DNA of 64,000 nucleotides from Prostheceraeus crozeri (lineage: Eukaryota; Platyhelminthes; Polycladida; Euryleptidae), in assembly GCA_907163375.1 (NCBI GenBank), contig CAJQUW010008995.1:124001-188000 (forward strand), in the 5' to 3' direction. Every line of letters begins with the position of its first letter. Position 1 is the first letter of the stretch. Of this stretch, positions 9,509-20,621 are shown one piece after another. A program made the position numbers and the translations under genes. The notes under the pieces are model-generated. The model was given only the letters and a program-made list of their open reading frames with translations, did not search any database and had not been told where the DNA came from.

Positions 9509-11704
9509 TGATCATATCATAAGCAACCTGTTACTGGCAGAGGAAAATCGCATAATCAAAGACAATGATTTCAATTAACTTTGAAAGATGCAGATGGGTC
9601 CACATCACTATTCAGATTCAAGAAATGAAACATAAGTTTAGTGAATCATAAAATCATGCCGGTGAAAATTGAATTAAATACTTGAAATTTCATCCAAGAA
9701 AGCACAAGAAGATCGTGACTTTTTCATGAAGACTTTCATTATAAAACGGATCATGAAATTCCCTTGATAATCAGCATAATTTCCGCTTGTTAGGATGCTT
9801 ATTATCAAATATTCATTCCTTTTGATATCCAACTTGTTTCATGCTACTTATATAGGAGAGTCATCTCGGTAGTATATAAATTTTCTGCAAATTTTGTCTT
9901 TTTTTCAAAAGTGCTCAAATAATTTTTTGGACCACGGGAACGTGTTCTCCGTAAAAAACTGAATCTTTTCATATAAAAAATTTTCACTGTATACACATAC
10001 TTTTCTAAGTCGACACTCTACTTATATATCCCTACTCTATGCTTACACAGCTTGTACGGAAAGAACATTGTGAAATCAGAGATGAAAGTCGAATATAGAG
10101 GTAGAGCAATGTGTGACGCCAAATATAGTGAAAATCAGTCGATCCTAGTCAGTTGTTAGAGCAATGCAACAATGTACGATTTAACAGTTGATTAATTACA
10201 TTCTTTGCCGTGTTTCTGTAGCCATGACTTTTAATAGTTTTATTGAATTATGCGCGTAACACCCATTGTATATATTTTTATCATAAGCGTGGACACAATA
10301 TCAGAATGTGATTGGATTCATCCCAAATCTTACATCATAAATTAATTTCACTCTTCGGCTGAAATGAAGCAAACAGGCAACGCATATTCATTTTGAAGGT
10401 ACTGAGTGCGTTAAACATGCTTATCTGCATAACCATTTAAGGCTTTTCTCAAAAAATGGCCAAAATAGATGAACAACTTTTATAGTGGGATTTAGTTTCT
10501 AATCATCACACTATTCGCGGACGAATGCTTGTCTACACCGAATCCACGAGCCATGTATGTACTGTTGGTCTGGGAAAAACACAAACTTCGTGTTTCGTAT
10601 CATCCCTAACCTCATCATTCGTGCCGTGTTCTTGTTTATAGCCGTTTTGTTTTCGTTTTAACATTCACCATTCATCCTCGTAAATGTTCAGTTTGAGAGT
10701 ATTTGATAACGTAGCATGATCCTTTTCATTCCACGATGATGAAGAATAAACAGACAGCAAAGATGTACGCCGATTGATGAATTTGAGCCAAAACATTGAC
10801 AAGCCACCCTGCCTGAACCTGGTGGACCGAGTGCGCTTCCCAGTACTCGAATCTGAGGAGAGCCAGCCCGGCGGCCACTTCCTCTGAAAGCGAACGTGAA
10901 TTTTCAGTTGTTAGAACGATAAATACTTCCAATGTACAATTTACAACAACAAGCAGCGGAGGTTGTCATCTCTGAGAGACAGTGTTCATAAGATGAGTCA
11001 CATGTCTACAGGCTTTTAATCTACGGAACTTTTAAATCTTTTTATAATTACTTTATTGCACACTCTTCAATCTGATTCAGTCTCATCCATTGCTCGCAAA
11101 ATAAATTTTGGCTACGTGTTTGTGTTTCGCTAAGAATCTTCTCGCCTTGTTGATGGCCACATTATCTTTTTGTGACGATAGAGTAAGAATAAGGTAGGTA
11201 GATTGTCGACTCAAAAAATGTCAGCAAACAGTGACAATTTTATATCAAAAGTGAATCAGTTTTTTGTGGAGATTACATTCCTGGTTCTCTAAGAATTTTT
11301 GCTAAATTTTTGCAAATTATTCATGTGTCTATGTACTAGTGATTTGGACCCACAATATAAGTAGTATGAAACTCGTATATCAAGAGGAATAAACATTTAT
11401 GAACAGACGTATTAATTTAGTGGAAATTAAAGCTGATTATAAGGGAATATCATGAACTGCATTACAATGCAAGTCTTCATCGAAAAGTTGAGATCTTACT
11501 GTAATTCTTGTTTGAGATTTCAAGTTTTTAATTCAATTATCATCGGCATGATTTTATGATTCACTAAATTCATGCTTCATCAATATGTCTTGAATCAGAA
11601 TAGTAATGTAGACCCATTTACATCATTTAAAGTTAATTATGACCATTGTCTTTGATTATGATATTTTGCTGTTTCAGTGGCAAGTAGCTTGTAATATGAT
11701 CACA
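9509..11704. repeat. Large diverged inverted repeat FB2
   Basis: The segment 9509-9856 is found again in reverse complement at 11350-11704, about 350 bp per arm at roughly 75-80% identity by eye. Shared stretches include TTTAGTGAATCATAAAATCA and ATAATCAAAGACAATG. The arms are separated by 1.5 kb. No transposase is visible inside. It is best explained as an old foldback or long-TIR element inside the host intron. Confidence 0.7.
10726..10888 (-). other. Exon-like GC-rich island
   Basis: On the minus strand a polypyrimidine-AG (TTCGCTTTCAG) is followed by an open frame reading EEVAAGLALLRFEYWEAHSV then HQVQAGWLVNVLAQIHQS, a hydrophobic AYIFAVCLFFIIV and a stop at 10726. The GC content and codon use differ from the AT-rich DNA around. 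It could be a captured last exon or chance; there is no partner exon that I can find. It lies between the arms of FB2. Confidence 0.25.
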
Positions 11705-13101
11705 GTTACGAAAATGCTCTTATTGCTGAGGCATGAGCATTAAAGTAACTAGTAACCCCTCGTAGGACCAAGAAAATGAAGTTCGAAATTCTGTCGATAA
11801 TGCATTAGTTGATATATTAGGGTCCACTAGATCAATAATAATGGCTCGTGGGTTTCGCTCAGAAAACATTTAGAGATACTGAGTCAGTAAAAAGCTATTT
11901 ACACTATCACAGCATGAAATTAATGCAGTTTCCATATCTACGGTTCGTTGTGAATGATATCTCACCATTGGAATAGCTGAAATTACTAAAAGTAGTTGAT
12001 TACTTCAGAAAACAGTAAGATCAATCGATCCTGAGAATTTCGCAGAAACTTTACTATTCAAAAGTAGAATGTCGATTGATAAAGCAGATCTAGTCCAACA
12101 AAACCTGAACTTCGAAAGTCATATCTGGCTCTATTGCAATATATCAAAGTTTCATGTATGATATATATCAAAAGGAACAATTTCTTACCGCACACCAACT
12201 TAACGTTTTCAAGTGCTATTGTACTATAAATGCTACTACTCGATACTACTCATATAATATTGACATCATATATTGAAAAAACATTCAAAATCAAAATTGG
12301 CCAATTTATACCACTTCAACTACCGGTTACCTGATCAAATTTCTTCTCCAAGTAAATGAGCATGATTCTGAGTTTCAGCATCAATTTGGAGTTAAAACTG
12401 GCATGCAGAAAATTAGCTAGCCCAGCTTGAAAGCAGCCATTTTTGGCATTTTTTGAGAAAAAACACGATTTTTGAACGCTTGGTGTAGCTCTCTGTATTC
12501 TGGTTACCGCTTAAGATCACAGATGTGAAACACGCTGATATACAGCAACACAATTATCATGGTTATTACGGGTAGCAAGAATATAGAAAGTTGTGAGATT
12601 AGTTTAAATTTTTTGTGTTTTTTCGCGAACCCTATTTTTTCACCATTTTTGGATCCATGTAGCTCCGTTCTGCATGGCAGTTACCCGTTGAAATTCATGC
12701 AGGAATTCCTTGATACCAAACTAATGCTGCATGCGAAGTTTGGTTGAGTAACGAACATGCAGAAGAAAGTTACAGCGGCGTAAAAATTCAAAGTTTAAGA
12801 ATTTCAAAAATTTGGAAGAAAATTAAATTTCTAAAAATAGCTCTATATCCCGCTATATTCAAAATTGTAAGCTAATATTTTAGATTTGGTCTTTTCTATG
12901 GCATAGCAAACATGTATCCGAAAATCAGCAAACTCTGAGACTTAGTGCCACAAAATTTTTCCAAAAATTGGGTGAATCGTCGTGGAATGACTCATATACA
13001 TTGGGGATTTAATTATTATTGCTTCTCTACCTAATATACGATTATACTTCCTAAAGCATCAAAATTATTTTATAGTAGCATTGTAACCAAAATGATTAGA
13101 A

Positions 13102-13332
13102 TTGATGGAAAAGCCAGAAACTGCGAATTCAATATTTCTGCTTCACAGCCTCCGTTGTGGATGCAAAAGTACCGTTTGTACATTTTGTACCCCTGACGCA
13201 GGCTGTGGAGGCGAAATATTGGAATTAGTACCTATTGATGAAGGTCTCGACGCCATTCAAAACTTTGCCCAAAAATATTGCCACGAAAGAAATGATTATT
13301 TTGGATTTGATCAAAAGAAAAAGTTTATATGA
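13102..13332 (+). other. Unassigned cysteine-rich ORF
   Basis: A 76-codon frame with a Cys cluster (LRCGCKSTVCTFCTPDAGCG) and an acidic helical tail. It ends in a stop, so it cannot be an internal exon of the surrounding host gene, and neither neighbour supports it. It may be a transposon fragment. No function is proposed. Confidence 0.2.
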
Positions 13333-14008
13333 AGAAACCAATCTGCCAAATTACACATGTTGCGGTGACCTGCTCCATCAGGAGGATAATAAATGGCGAG
13401 ACAATTCGGACCGACAACAACTCGTACCATGCACTTTGAAATGACGTAAAACTCAGCTGACATAAAGCACGTACAAGACATATAAAGTGCACTCCTATTG
13501 CTATGTACAAATCTGTCTATATCGTAGCATTCCATGTATCCCTTACCATCTTCAGAACATGTGTCGTATATGTAGATGACTTATGGTTTCACAAGGGTAT
13601 CTCCTCTTATCAACCTATTGACTATGAAGCAGATAATCGCATTACTAATGAAACAAATATTTCGATCCATAAAGACATAAAAGCTTTTCCTGTAATTCGA
13701 GTGAATTTTTGATCATTTCAATACACTTACTCTATGCTTGTGACTTCGTCGCTTCTCTAGCTGCTTTAATTTAGGTTTGAGTTGTTTGAAATAGGCAGAC
13801 CCATACAACACTACAACTATATCTTCAAGGTTGTTTTTGATTATCAGCTGTATTGCTCTTACCGTTCCCTGGCTTTACATGGTATGTTAATTGTGTTGTT
13901 CGACCACATTGAAGACAGGTGCCATACGTGATGTGTTTCTTTCTACATTCTTGTGAAAATCATTTATGGAAATGCGTATTTGCAGTCTCATTTCTATTCC
14001 ATCTACAG

Positions 14009-14147
14009 AATTTGTCAGTATCACACAGTCTCTCTACACTGATTTGGTTCCTACTGGAGTCGACAAAGCCGAGCGAGTCAGATGCAAATCAATACTGCGC
14101 TTATTGGAAGATAACCTTTCAATTCGTGATAAAACTTCTCCAAAAAA
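14009..14147 (+). CDS. Host gene, exon 4
   Basis: Acceptor TTCCATCTACAG, donor AAA/GTAAGT. Completed by the phase-1 base of exon 3 it reads EFVSITQSLYTDLVPTGVDK then AERVRCKSILRLLEDNLSIR and DKTSPK, leaving in phase 2. Three other frames over this exon are open and should be ignored. The charged C-terminal half looks helical. Confidence 0.75.
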
Positions 14148-16571
14148 GTAAGTCATTCCTCACTCTAATTGTTAATGCTCAGATTGTAGACGAACTCGAG
14201 GAAAAGTGATTGGTGCTGATCAAGCGATTTTTCTGAATAACTTTCCCTTGTTACTGAGATGATTAAATAATTTAACTGCCAAATAGGGACAGCGGAACAG
14301 AGATGAAATTAATCAGCTAACGAGTGGAGAAACGCTTGATCGCGATTTTTGTAGTGCATTTTCTTAAAATTGGAAAATTCTCAGAAATTGTTGGATGTGC
14401 AGCAGAGACATAAACGGGAGTCACATACATGCTGTCTTGTGATGAAGGAAGCCCAAACGTTTATTGTGAGACCTTTCAACCGGCCCAGCGAGGGATCGTC
14501 GAGCGAATGGTACATGTAAATTCGATGGATCTTTTGGAGGGCATCTTCTTAACATCTGAAGTTTCTCAGAGGTGGTCATGATGCTAGCCCATGACTTAAT
14601 GGACATACATGCACACTAGATATCAACCTCATTGGATAAGTCGAATATAGCCACGACTGCCTGATCACATTTCAGAACACGACGTGTTACATTGCTATGT
14701 TGAACATTGACAAGTGCCCGATAAGGGCTGGCTTATACTTCCTCCGCATTGAGAACGGACATAGCTCATGAAAACGCAGACACATCCGTCTTGCGGAAAC
14801 CTCAGAAGTCTGCGTAAATTCATGCGGAGACTCTAAATACGGATGCATATCTATGGTTCATTTAATCATTCGTATGAAACGGAAGTTGAGTTGTACAAGT
14901 CACGTGATGTCATCGCTTCAGCTGCAATCTCATTGGTTCACAATCAAACTTCAGTCGCCTGAAATACGGAGACATTCAATCAAACAAATGTCTGCGTATC
15001 TTGATTTTCGAGCCTCCGTTTCATGTCTGCGTTTTCGCACAAAATCTCCCGGAGACATGTCCGTATAAAAATGGAGGAAGTATAGACCAGGCTTAATATG
15101 CGTTTCTGCATTTTATCTTTCCAAATCTGCAATGTAGGTCTCATTGATAATTGAGGTTCCATAATGTTGGAAATAATCAATGAAGAATTGGAATTATACA
15201 AAGGATTTGGAATTACATATCATGAAAATTACTAAATGACAAAACAAAAATAATTTCAATACTTATTTCCAGCATTTGTAAGATATTGATTGTCTCACTC
15301 CCCTTAGTGGTATTCTGATAGTCAATAAGATGAACTGACCAGTGAACAAATCGAACAGATGACGATGATGATTAACGACCTGGAGGCATCTGTTGCAAGC
15401 GTTGATAAGTTTTTTGACAATAAGTTTGACAGATTCACCTAGTAAATGATGAATTCCATCTCCAGAAAAGCTGGTAAAATAATAAACAAGAAAACTGTCG
15501 ACTGTCAGTTTAAATCAGTGTTGGTTTTTTGTTTTTTTTAAATAGGTGGGTTTTTCCCTGGGTTCTTTAAAGACATTCACCAATTGATTGACGTACGATC
15601 GAATTTGAGACAGATATTGATAGCAGGTAATGTCCGATGTCAAGTCGTAAGCTCAATGGTGTATTCTACTTTCAGCATCAAACTACTCAGAGCATAATAT
15701 TTCTTATTTATCTGAAATACACGTCTTATTCTTCTTATACTACCGAGACAATTCTTTCGCCATGAGACAAGAGATTTTATGCATCCACATGAAATTGCAA
15801 GTAACTTTGACATCAGTATATGGGTAAATCCAATTTAATCCACAACATTTGACGGAACTGTGTCTTTGATTTGTAAAATCCATATTTCTGAACCGATTTC
15901 AATAGTTTTTTTAATCGAACCGTCAAGATCTCATCTATTTTGGCATGGTTTTTAAAAAGTCACAAAGCCAAGACCTTCTTCACAAGTTGCCGTTTTTGCT
16001 AAAAAGAGACCAAAAAAGCATGTCCAAAGTTAGAGTATTCTCACTTCAACACGGATTTTTGATCGGCTACATTCAAATACACCCACTAATATTTATATCA
16101 TCTGAAAGTAGAAGATCAGCTCTTTAAGACAGTCTAATTTTAAATATTGTAATTAATATTAATCATTGAATTTTCACTGGGTTTCCATTGTCCAATGAAA
16201 AAAATGTCCTCTGACCGAGACGTTTTCTGTCCTCTGACCGAGGTACCTTTTCTCGAAGAATATTGATTGTTCCATTAAACGTTTTGCACCAAACGAATCC
16301 TCTAGTGTGCTAGTTTATAAATCCGTAAAGAAAATTCAGTTTGGTGACGTTACAAGTGAGCAATATTGATTTAAAAATATTTTCATCCGTTTTTTCGGCC
16401 AGAGTATTTGAATATTCCCAAAAATTTCATTTGGATGCTGAAACCAGACATTTCGTCAGGAATCGATGAAATTTCGCGACATGGGAGGGATCCATGCTCT
16501 TAACATCTATGCAAAAGAAATTTTTCATTTAAATTAATTAACCCTCTCAAAATCTCCAAAAACCACGAGAA

Positions 16572-16613
16572 TGTCCTCTGACCGAGACCCTAAACAATCT
16601 CGGTCAGAGGACA
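16572..16613. repeat. Perfect 16-bp hairpin
   Basis: TGTCCTCTGACCGAGA at 16572-16587 pairs exactly with 16598-16613 around a 10-nt loop. It is one of two hairpins made from the same word in this TIR element. Confidence 0.9.
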
Positions 16614-16779
16614 ACGTTGAAATTGAAGATCTCGGTCAGAATACAAAGGTCTCGGTCTAAAGACATGATAATGTATGCAATTACATTTAGATCACTCCGT
16701 TTTACGCATTCAAGTACTCGCCCTAAGTTCCCAGTCTCATGAACCCAAATGTACAAACCGAAGAGTTTCCTGTTCGACA

Positions 16780-16832
16780 TCAATTTGTCCTCTGACCGAG
16801 ACCTTGAAATTCTCGGTCAGAGGACAAATTGA
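16780..16832. repeat. Perfect 22-bp hairpin
   Basis: 16780-16801 pairs exactly with 16811-16832 around a 9-nt loop (CCTTGAAAT). The stem contains the same 16-nt word as the hairpin 208 bp upstream and extends it by six pairs. A transcript of the host gene or of the element would fold here. Confidence 0.9.
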
Positions 16833-17696
16833 AATTGAAGATCTCGGTCAGAGGACAAGGCGGGTCACGGTCAAAGGATATTATATGCAATACATTCCAT
16901 GCAAGCATTCATCCTAAGTTTCCAGTCTCATCAGCAACCCAAATGCACAAACCGAAGAGTTTCCTGTTCGACATCTATCTGACCAAGATCATTGTCCTCT
17001 GATCGAGATGTAGAAGAAAATGGCATTTTAAAAGTGCTAGATTTCTATGGAAAGTTCTTATTTGGTGTGGTCGCCGCTACGATTTTCGTGTTCAGCGTAA
17101 AAAATAAGTATATATGCAAATTTTCACGGAAATCTGAGACCCAAAGTTGAAAAGACAGAAATGTTGTGGAATAAATTGGATTTACCCATATTATCTAGTT
17201 TAGTATTTATTCCAATGAAAACAAATTTAGTGATGCAACTGAGCGCATAATATCACGTCCATGATTTCGTCATATTAGAATCAATGATTGAAAATGTTCA
17301 TAACAAAAAGTGTGGTTATTACAAAATTACTTAAAAAGGTATGGAAACTCCTACGAACGTGAAAGTTGAAGAAATGATGACAGACTGAGTAAAGCACCCA
17401 GAAACAGCAGCAGTATAGAATAACTAACTATAAGAATTTGTTATGAATGCTCCGTAGCCGCTCTTTTAGAACTGCAATTAGGCTAGAAGTGTAAATAAAA
17501 CAATTTATCAAACATTCGTTCATGTTGAAGTTCCTATCTGATGATATACAACTTGTATTTAATAATCCTGGCCTTCTATAGAAGAAACACAATCTACTAT
17601 TTTAAATAACCCAGCCTCCTATTGAAAGATCCACCAAAATTTCAATTCAAAAACGGTTGGTTTTTTGAAATATGCCAACCGTGGTTTAAGTACATA

Positions 17697-18646
17697 CGAG
17701 GGGTGATTGATAATTTCGCGGCCTGACATAGAAAGCTTAAAGCCAGGCCATTATGCACATGTGGATTGATACAATGGAGTGTGCTGACGGCGCATGACGA
17801 GTGATCAGTCGATCCGGTAAACTGTTGGTAAACCACAGCTACTTAACTTCAGTTACTAACTTATCAGTCAGTTAGTCAGATAAGTGTTGCGTAAGATGGA
17901 TCACGTTTCAAATCGAGCTGTCATTCGTTATCTCGGCTTGAAAGGACTCACACCAAAGGAGATTCATGATGATATGGTTGGAACACTTGGTGAGAAAGCT
18001 CCGTCCTACACCACAGTCAAGAAGTGGGCTTCAGAATTCAAGCAAGGAAGAGAGAGCTTGGAAGATGATCCCCGTTGTGGAAGACCAGTGACAGTGAGCA
18101 CAGAAGATGTGATCGATCATGTTCAAAAGAAAGATTGCCTTCGAACTGAAGATTTCACAAGAGCGTGTACATAACATCATCCATCATGAACTTGGCATGA
18201 ACAAAGTTTCCGCTCGATGGGTGCCACGACTGCTCACACCAGAGAACAAACGAGCCCGCTTTCTCATCTCAAGGGACAACCTGGCGCTGTTCGTAAGAGA
18301 TCCTGAAAATTTCATGGACCGGTTCATTACGATGGATGAGACTTGGGTTCACCACTATCAGCCAGAGTCGAAAGAACAATCGGAACAATGGAAGCACCCA
18401 GGATCACCAACTCCGCGGAAAGCCAAGGTCACCAGGTCCGCGGGAAAGGTCATAGCCTCCATTTTTTGGGATTCGAAGGGAGTTTTGTTGTTGGACTTCC
18501 TAGAGACTGGTCGGAGTCACCGGATCGACTGATCACTCGTCATGCGCCGTCAGCACATTCCATCGTATCAATCTACATGTACATGTGCATAATGGCCTGG
18601 CTTTAAGCTTTCTATGTCAGGCCGCGAACTTATCAATCACCCCTCG
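17697..18646 (+). mobile_element. Internally deleted mariner with long TIRs
   Basis: A 950-bp mariner copy flanked by TA on both sides (17695-17696 and 18647-18648). The inverted repeats are unusually long: 17697-17818 (122 bp) against 18519-18646 (128 bp), nearly identical except for a 6-bp ACATGT insertion in the right one. Inside is the 5' part of a transposase that runs straight into the right repeat, so the 3' half of the gene has been lost. Located in an intron of the host gene. Confidence 0.9.
17884..18532 (+). pseudogene. Mariner transposase, 3'-truncated
   Basis: Starts near 17896 (MDHVSNRAVIRYLGLKGLT) with the paired HTH region of mariner (EIHDDM, SYTTVKKWASEFK, GRPVTVSTEDV). A short deletion with a frame change near 18125-18150 joins to ISQERVHNIIHHELGM, the WVPRLLTPENKR motif diagnostic of mariner, and the first catalytic aspartate in FITMDETWVHHYQPESK. 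The frame then enters the right terminal repeat at about 18519, so the second and third catalytic aspartates are missing. The copy is inactive. Confidence 0.85.
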
Positions 18647-18842
18647 TACAGACCAGTTGTCATCCATTTTGTATTCAAAACAATTGTTGTTTTCAATATT
18701 GAATATTTTGAACATGGTTGAACAGTTTTCTTTCTATTTATTTAGCTGTGGCCCTTCTGTAGAGCACTTTGTAGACATCAGCTGTATCTCAATACTTTTC
18801 CTATTAACAGAAATGAGTAAATCTTCAATTCTGTATTTTCAG

Positions 18843-18900
18843 TGTTCTTTCTGCAACGAAGAATATGTCAGCCCCTGAAGTAGACAAGCTTCTCTCTCAG
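18843..18900 (+). CDS. Host gene, exon 5
   Basis: Acceptor TCTGTATTTTCAG, donor CTCAG/GTAATC. Entering with the phase-2 remainder of exon 4 it reads NVLSATKNMSAPEVDKLLSQ and leaves in phase 0. Short introns follow on this side, in contrast to the long transposon-filled ones upstream. Confidence 0.75.
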
Positions 18901-18963
18901 GTAATCAATAAGTTCATCCTATTTGTTTGATGTCACTTCTCAGTGGAACGATTTCTTATTCAG

Positions 18964-19041
18964 ACACCTGCAAGCTCACAGGTAGGAACGCCGTCGATGG
19001 ATGAGTTTGTGGAGGCAGCTGTCAATCGCTTTCTTGAAGGA
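18964..19041 (+). CDS. Host gene, exon 6
   Basis: Acceptor TTCTTATTCAG, donor GGA/GTAAGT. Exactly 26 codons in phase 0: TPASSQVGTPSMDEFVEAAV then NRFLEG. An internal CAG/GTAGGA inside the exon could serve as an alternative donor. Confidence 0.75.
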
Positions 19042-19102
19042 GTAAGTTGGTCATAATTTATGAAAGATCACACGAATTTGTGAAAGTACTGCGATTTATC
19101 AG

Positions 19103-19264
19103 GTCTTACCAGATGTAACAAGCCATAAGCAACCGATTCACACACCTTCCACGCCTGTTGTGGAACTTGAGTCCTACCCAATGCGGGCTCAAAAAGAGCA
19201 TTTACATCCACTCCTAACTTCTAAATGTGCTGAGAAGTTATTGATAAGTACAAAGCATGATTGA
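19103..19264 (+). CDS. Host gene, last exon
   Basis: Acceptor GATTTATCAG; phase 0 frame VLPDVTSHKQPIHTPSTPVV continuing through a Pro/Thr-rich and then charged stretch to KLLISTKHD and TGA at 19262-19264. It closes the gene. The C terminus looks disordered. No canonical AATAAA is obvious directly downstream; the region is soon occupied by a SINE on the other strand. Confidence 0.75.
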   Translation, partial: VLPDVTSHKQPIHTPSTPVVELESYPMRAQKEHLHPLLTSKCAEKLLISTKHD

Positions 19265-19267
19265 TGA

Positions 19268-19515
19268 AAATGAAAAAATATATTAATGTTGTTTATACTC
19301 GGAATAATGTAAATAACTCGAAAGCACATTAGGTACGGAGCCTTTCTTTCATGTGGCCGAGTTGTTATTTATCCCACTATCTTTGTTTTGTGCTGAGTGT
19401 TCACCAATAATGCAGAGTGTGCCTAATTTCAAAGTGTTAGGTTTGACCCGACCAAGGCTTGAACCAAGGTCTCCCTGACGCAGAGCGAGCACTCTACCAC
19501 AAGGCCACAGCGTCG
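19268..19515 (-). repeat. tRNA-headed SINE
   Basis: On the minus strand the head (about 19440-19515) carries an A box in TGGCCTTGTGGTAGAGTGC and a B box GGTTCAAGCC, followed by GGTCGGGTCAAAC, the usual junction to a SINE body. The body runs towards 19268, just behind the host stop codon, so it probably overlaps the 3' UTR. The exact 3' end is uncertain. Confidence 0.55.
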
Positions 19516-20317
19516 GACAAGATCAATTTGTGCATGGAATGCAACCCAAACATGCGTATATGAAATGTGGAGGATTTCTTATGGCAAGGTATTAATAAGC
19601 TTCACAGATTTTTCTCATTGCATCAATTTAAGGCCTATTGTGAAGCAAGATTGCTGTCTCATTAACGGCGTCTACATAATAATTAATAACACCATGCAAC
19701 AAAAAAAATTTTTTCCTCTGTTCCTGAAATTTAAGTCTTATTTTCTTGTTATATGGCTTCTGACAAATAGGAAATTAAGTTTAATTTCCATATCAAAATG
19801 CTTTTGAACAAATGCAATTGAAATTTGCATTTTCCATGTTTTTATTATAAATGAATATAATATATCAAATCTGGATTCTGATTGTACTCCATGGATGGAT
19901 TTGTATTTTGTTTAAACGTGCTAAATAATTTTAATTATATTTTTCAATGATGTTCGCACGTTGTTTCAATTTCAATATCAATGCAAGATTTATTAACATT
20001 GTTGAGGTAAGTGTTCATTCATCATTAAGTTTACTACATTCATACGTTTAACTTGAATTAGATGAAAATCGTAGGCGACTACAATATAGGCTACTAACAT
20101 ATTTTAAAGGCTAATTTGAACGTTAAAAATGATTCCTGAAATGGTGTTTGGTACGATATTTTGTGAAACTGTCACCATACTCGCAGTTAACAGCTCATGG
20201 TAAATGTATTGTCATAAAAATGGACCAAATACCAAAAAGGGTTCTCTAGTAGGACAAAGAATGCTGCTCTATAAGTTTGTTCTTAGGATAACTCTAGCAA
20301 AGTTACTGCAAAAATTG

Positions 20318-20400
20318 TGCGTCAGGGGTGATTCGAACACCGGTCCACTGTGCACCCATCGATCACTGTTCACGCTCGCTATCCACTGAGCTACTGAACT
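20318..20400 (-). repeat. tRNA-like sequence (decayed tRNA or SINE head)
   Basis: On the minus strand TAGCTCAGTGG (A box, with a perfect 4-bp D stem GCTC/GAGC) and GTTCGAATC (B box, T stem 4 of 5 pairs). Four inner acceptor pairs survive but the outer three do not, and the anticodon arm does not fold. It is therefore a tRNA-derived relic rather than a working tRNA gene. Confidence 0.5.
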
Positions 20401-20621
20401 GATATCACTTATCCGAGTCCCCTTTGTAGTTAAAGAGATTTATCGTTGTCTGTTAATATGATGTAAGTAACATGATTTCTTATCTTGACTTTGATGGGGA
20501 ATAAATTTCAAATATTTCTAAAACCAGGTGTGCTAAGGCCCATTTACGAGTACATGGTCCATACATAGTTTACCATAATCCTGTTTGTATAGTTTTTAAC
20601 ACACTTTTATTCTTTTTTCAG

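Larger units (their letters stand above)
8394..14008 (+). other. Host gene intron, 5.6 kb
   Basis: AT-rich intron. It holds a foldback pair (9509-9856 with 11350-11704). Near 8700-8890 there is a block with CCGGGGGGCC and a TCTTTCGAATGGT segment that recurs near 9150, probably the debris of one element. 9230-9320 is dense in TACATGTA-type palindromes. 11710-13100 and 13450-13990 show nothing I can support. Confidence 0.45.
15818..17191. mobile_element. Non-autonomous TIR element with internal hairpins
   Basis: The ends are 33-bp inverted repeats with one mismatch (15818-15850 and 17159-17191, starting ATATGGGTAAATCC). No transposase ORF is inside. The middle (16200-17010) is built from a 16-nt word, TGTCCTCTGACCGAGA, repeated in both orientations about ten times, which makes two perfect hairpins, and from a tandem duplication of about 200 bp (16696-16790 against 16896-16985). 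TA at the outer ends suggests the Tc1/mariner type of insertion, but the target duplication cannot be separated from the TIR. Confidence 0.65.
14148..18842 (+). other. Host gene intron, 4.7 kb
   Basis: Contains a 1.37-kb TIR element with two hairpins (15818-17191) and a deleted mariner (17697-18646). The first 1.6 kb (14148-15817) and 17192-17696 show no feature I can support; in 14700-15110 the motif GGAGACAT/ATGTCTCC occurs repeatedly in both directions, suggesting a further decayed inverted-repeat element. Confidence 0.5.

Noticed and set aside
13102-13332. Extra internal exon of the host gene
   Set aside because: The frame ends in a stop and the phase needed between exons 3 and 4 (1 in, 1 out) is not met by any clean donor.
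20318-20400. Functional tRNA gene
   Set aside because: The anticodon arm does not fold and three outer acceptor pairs are lost.
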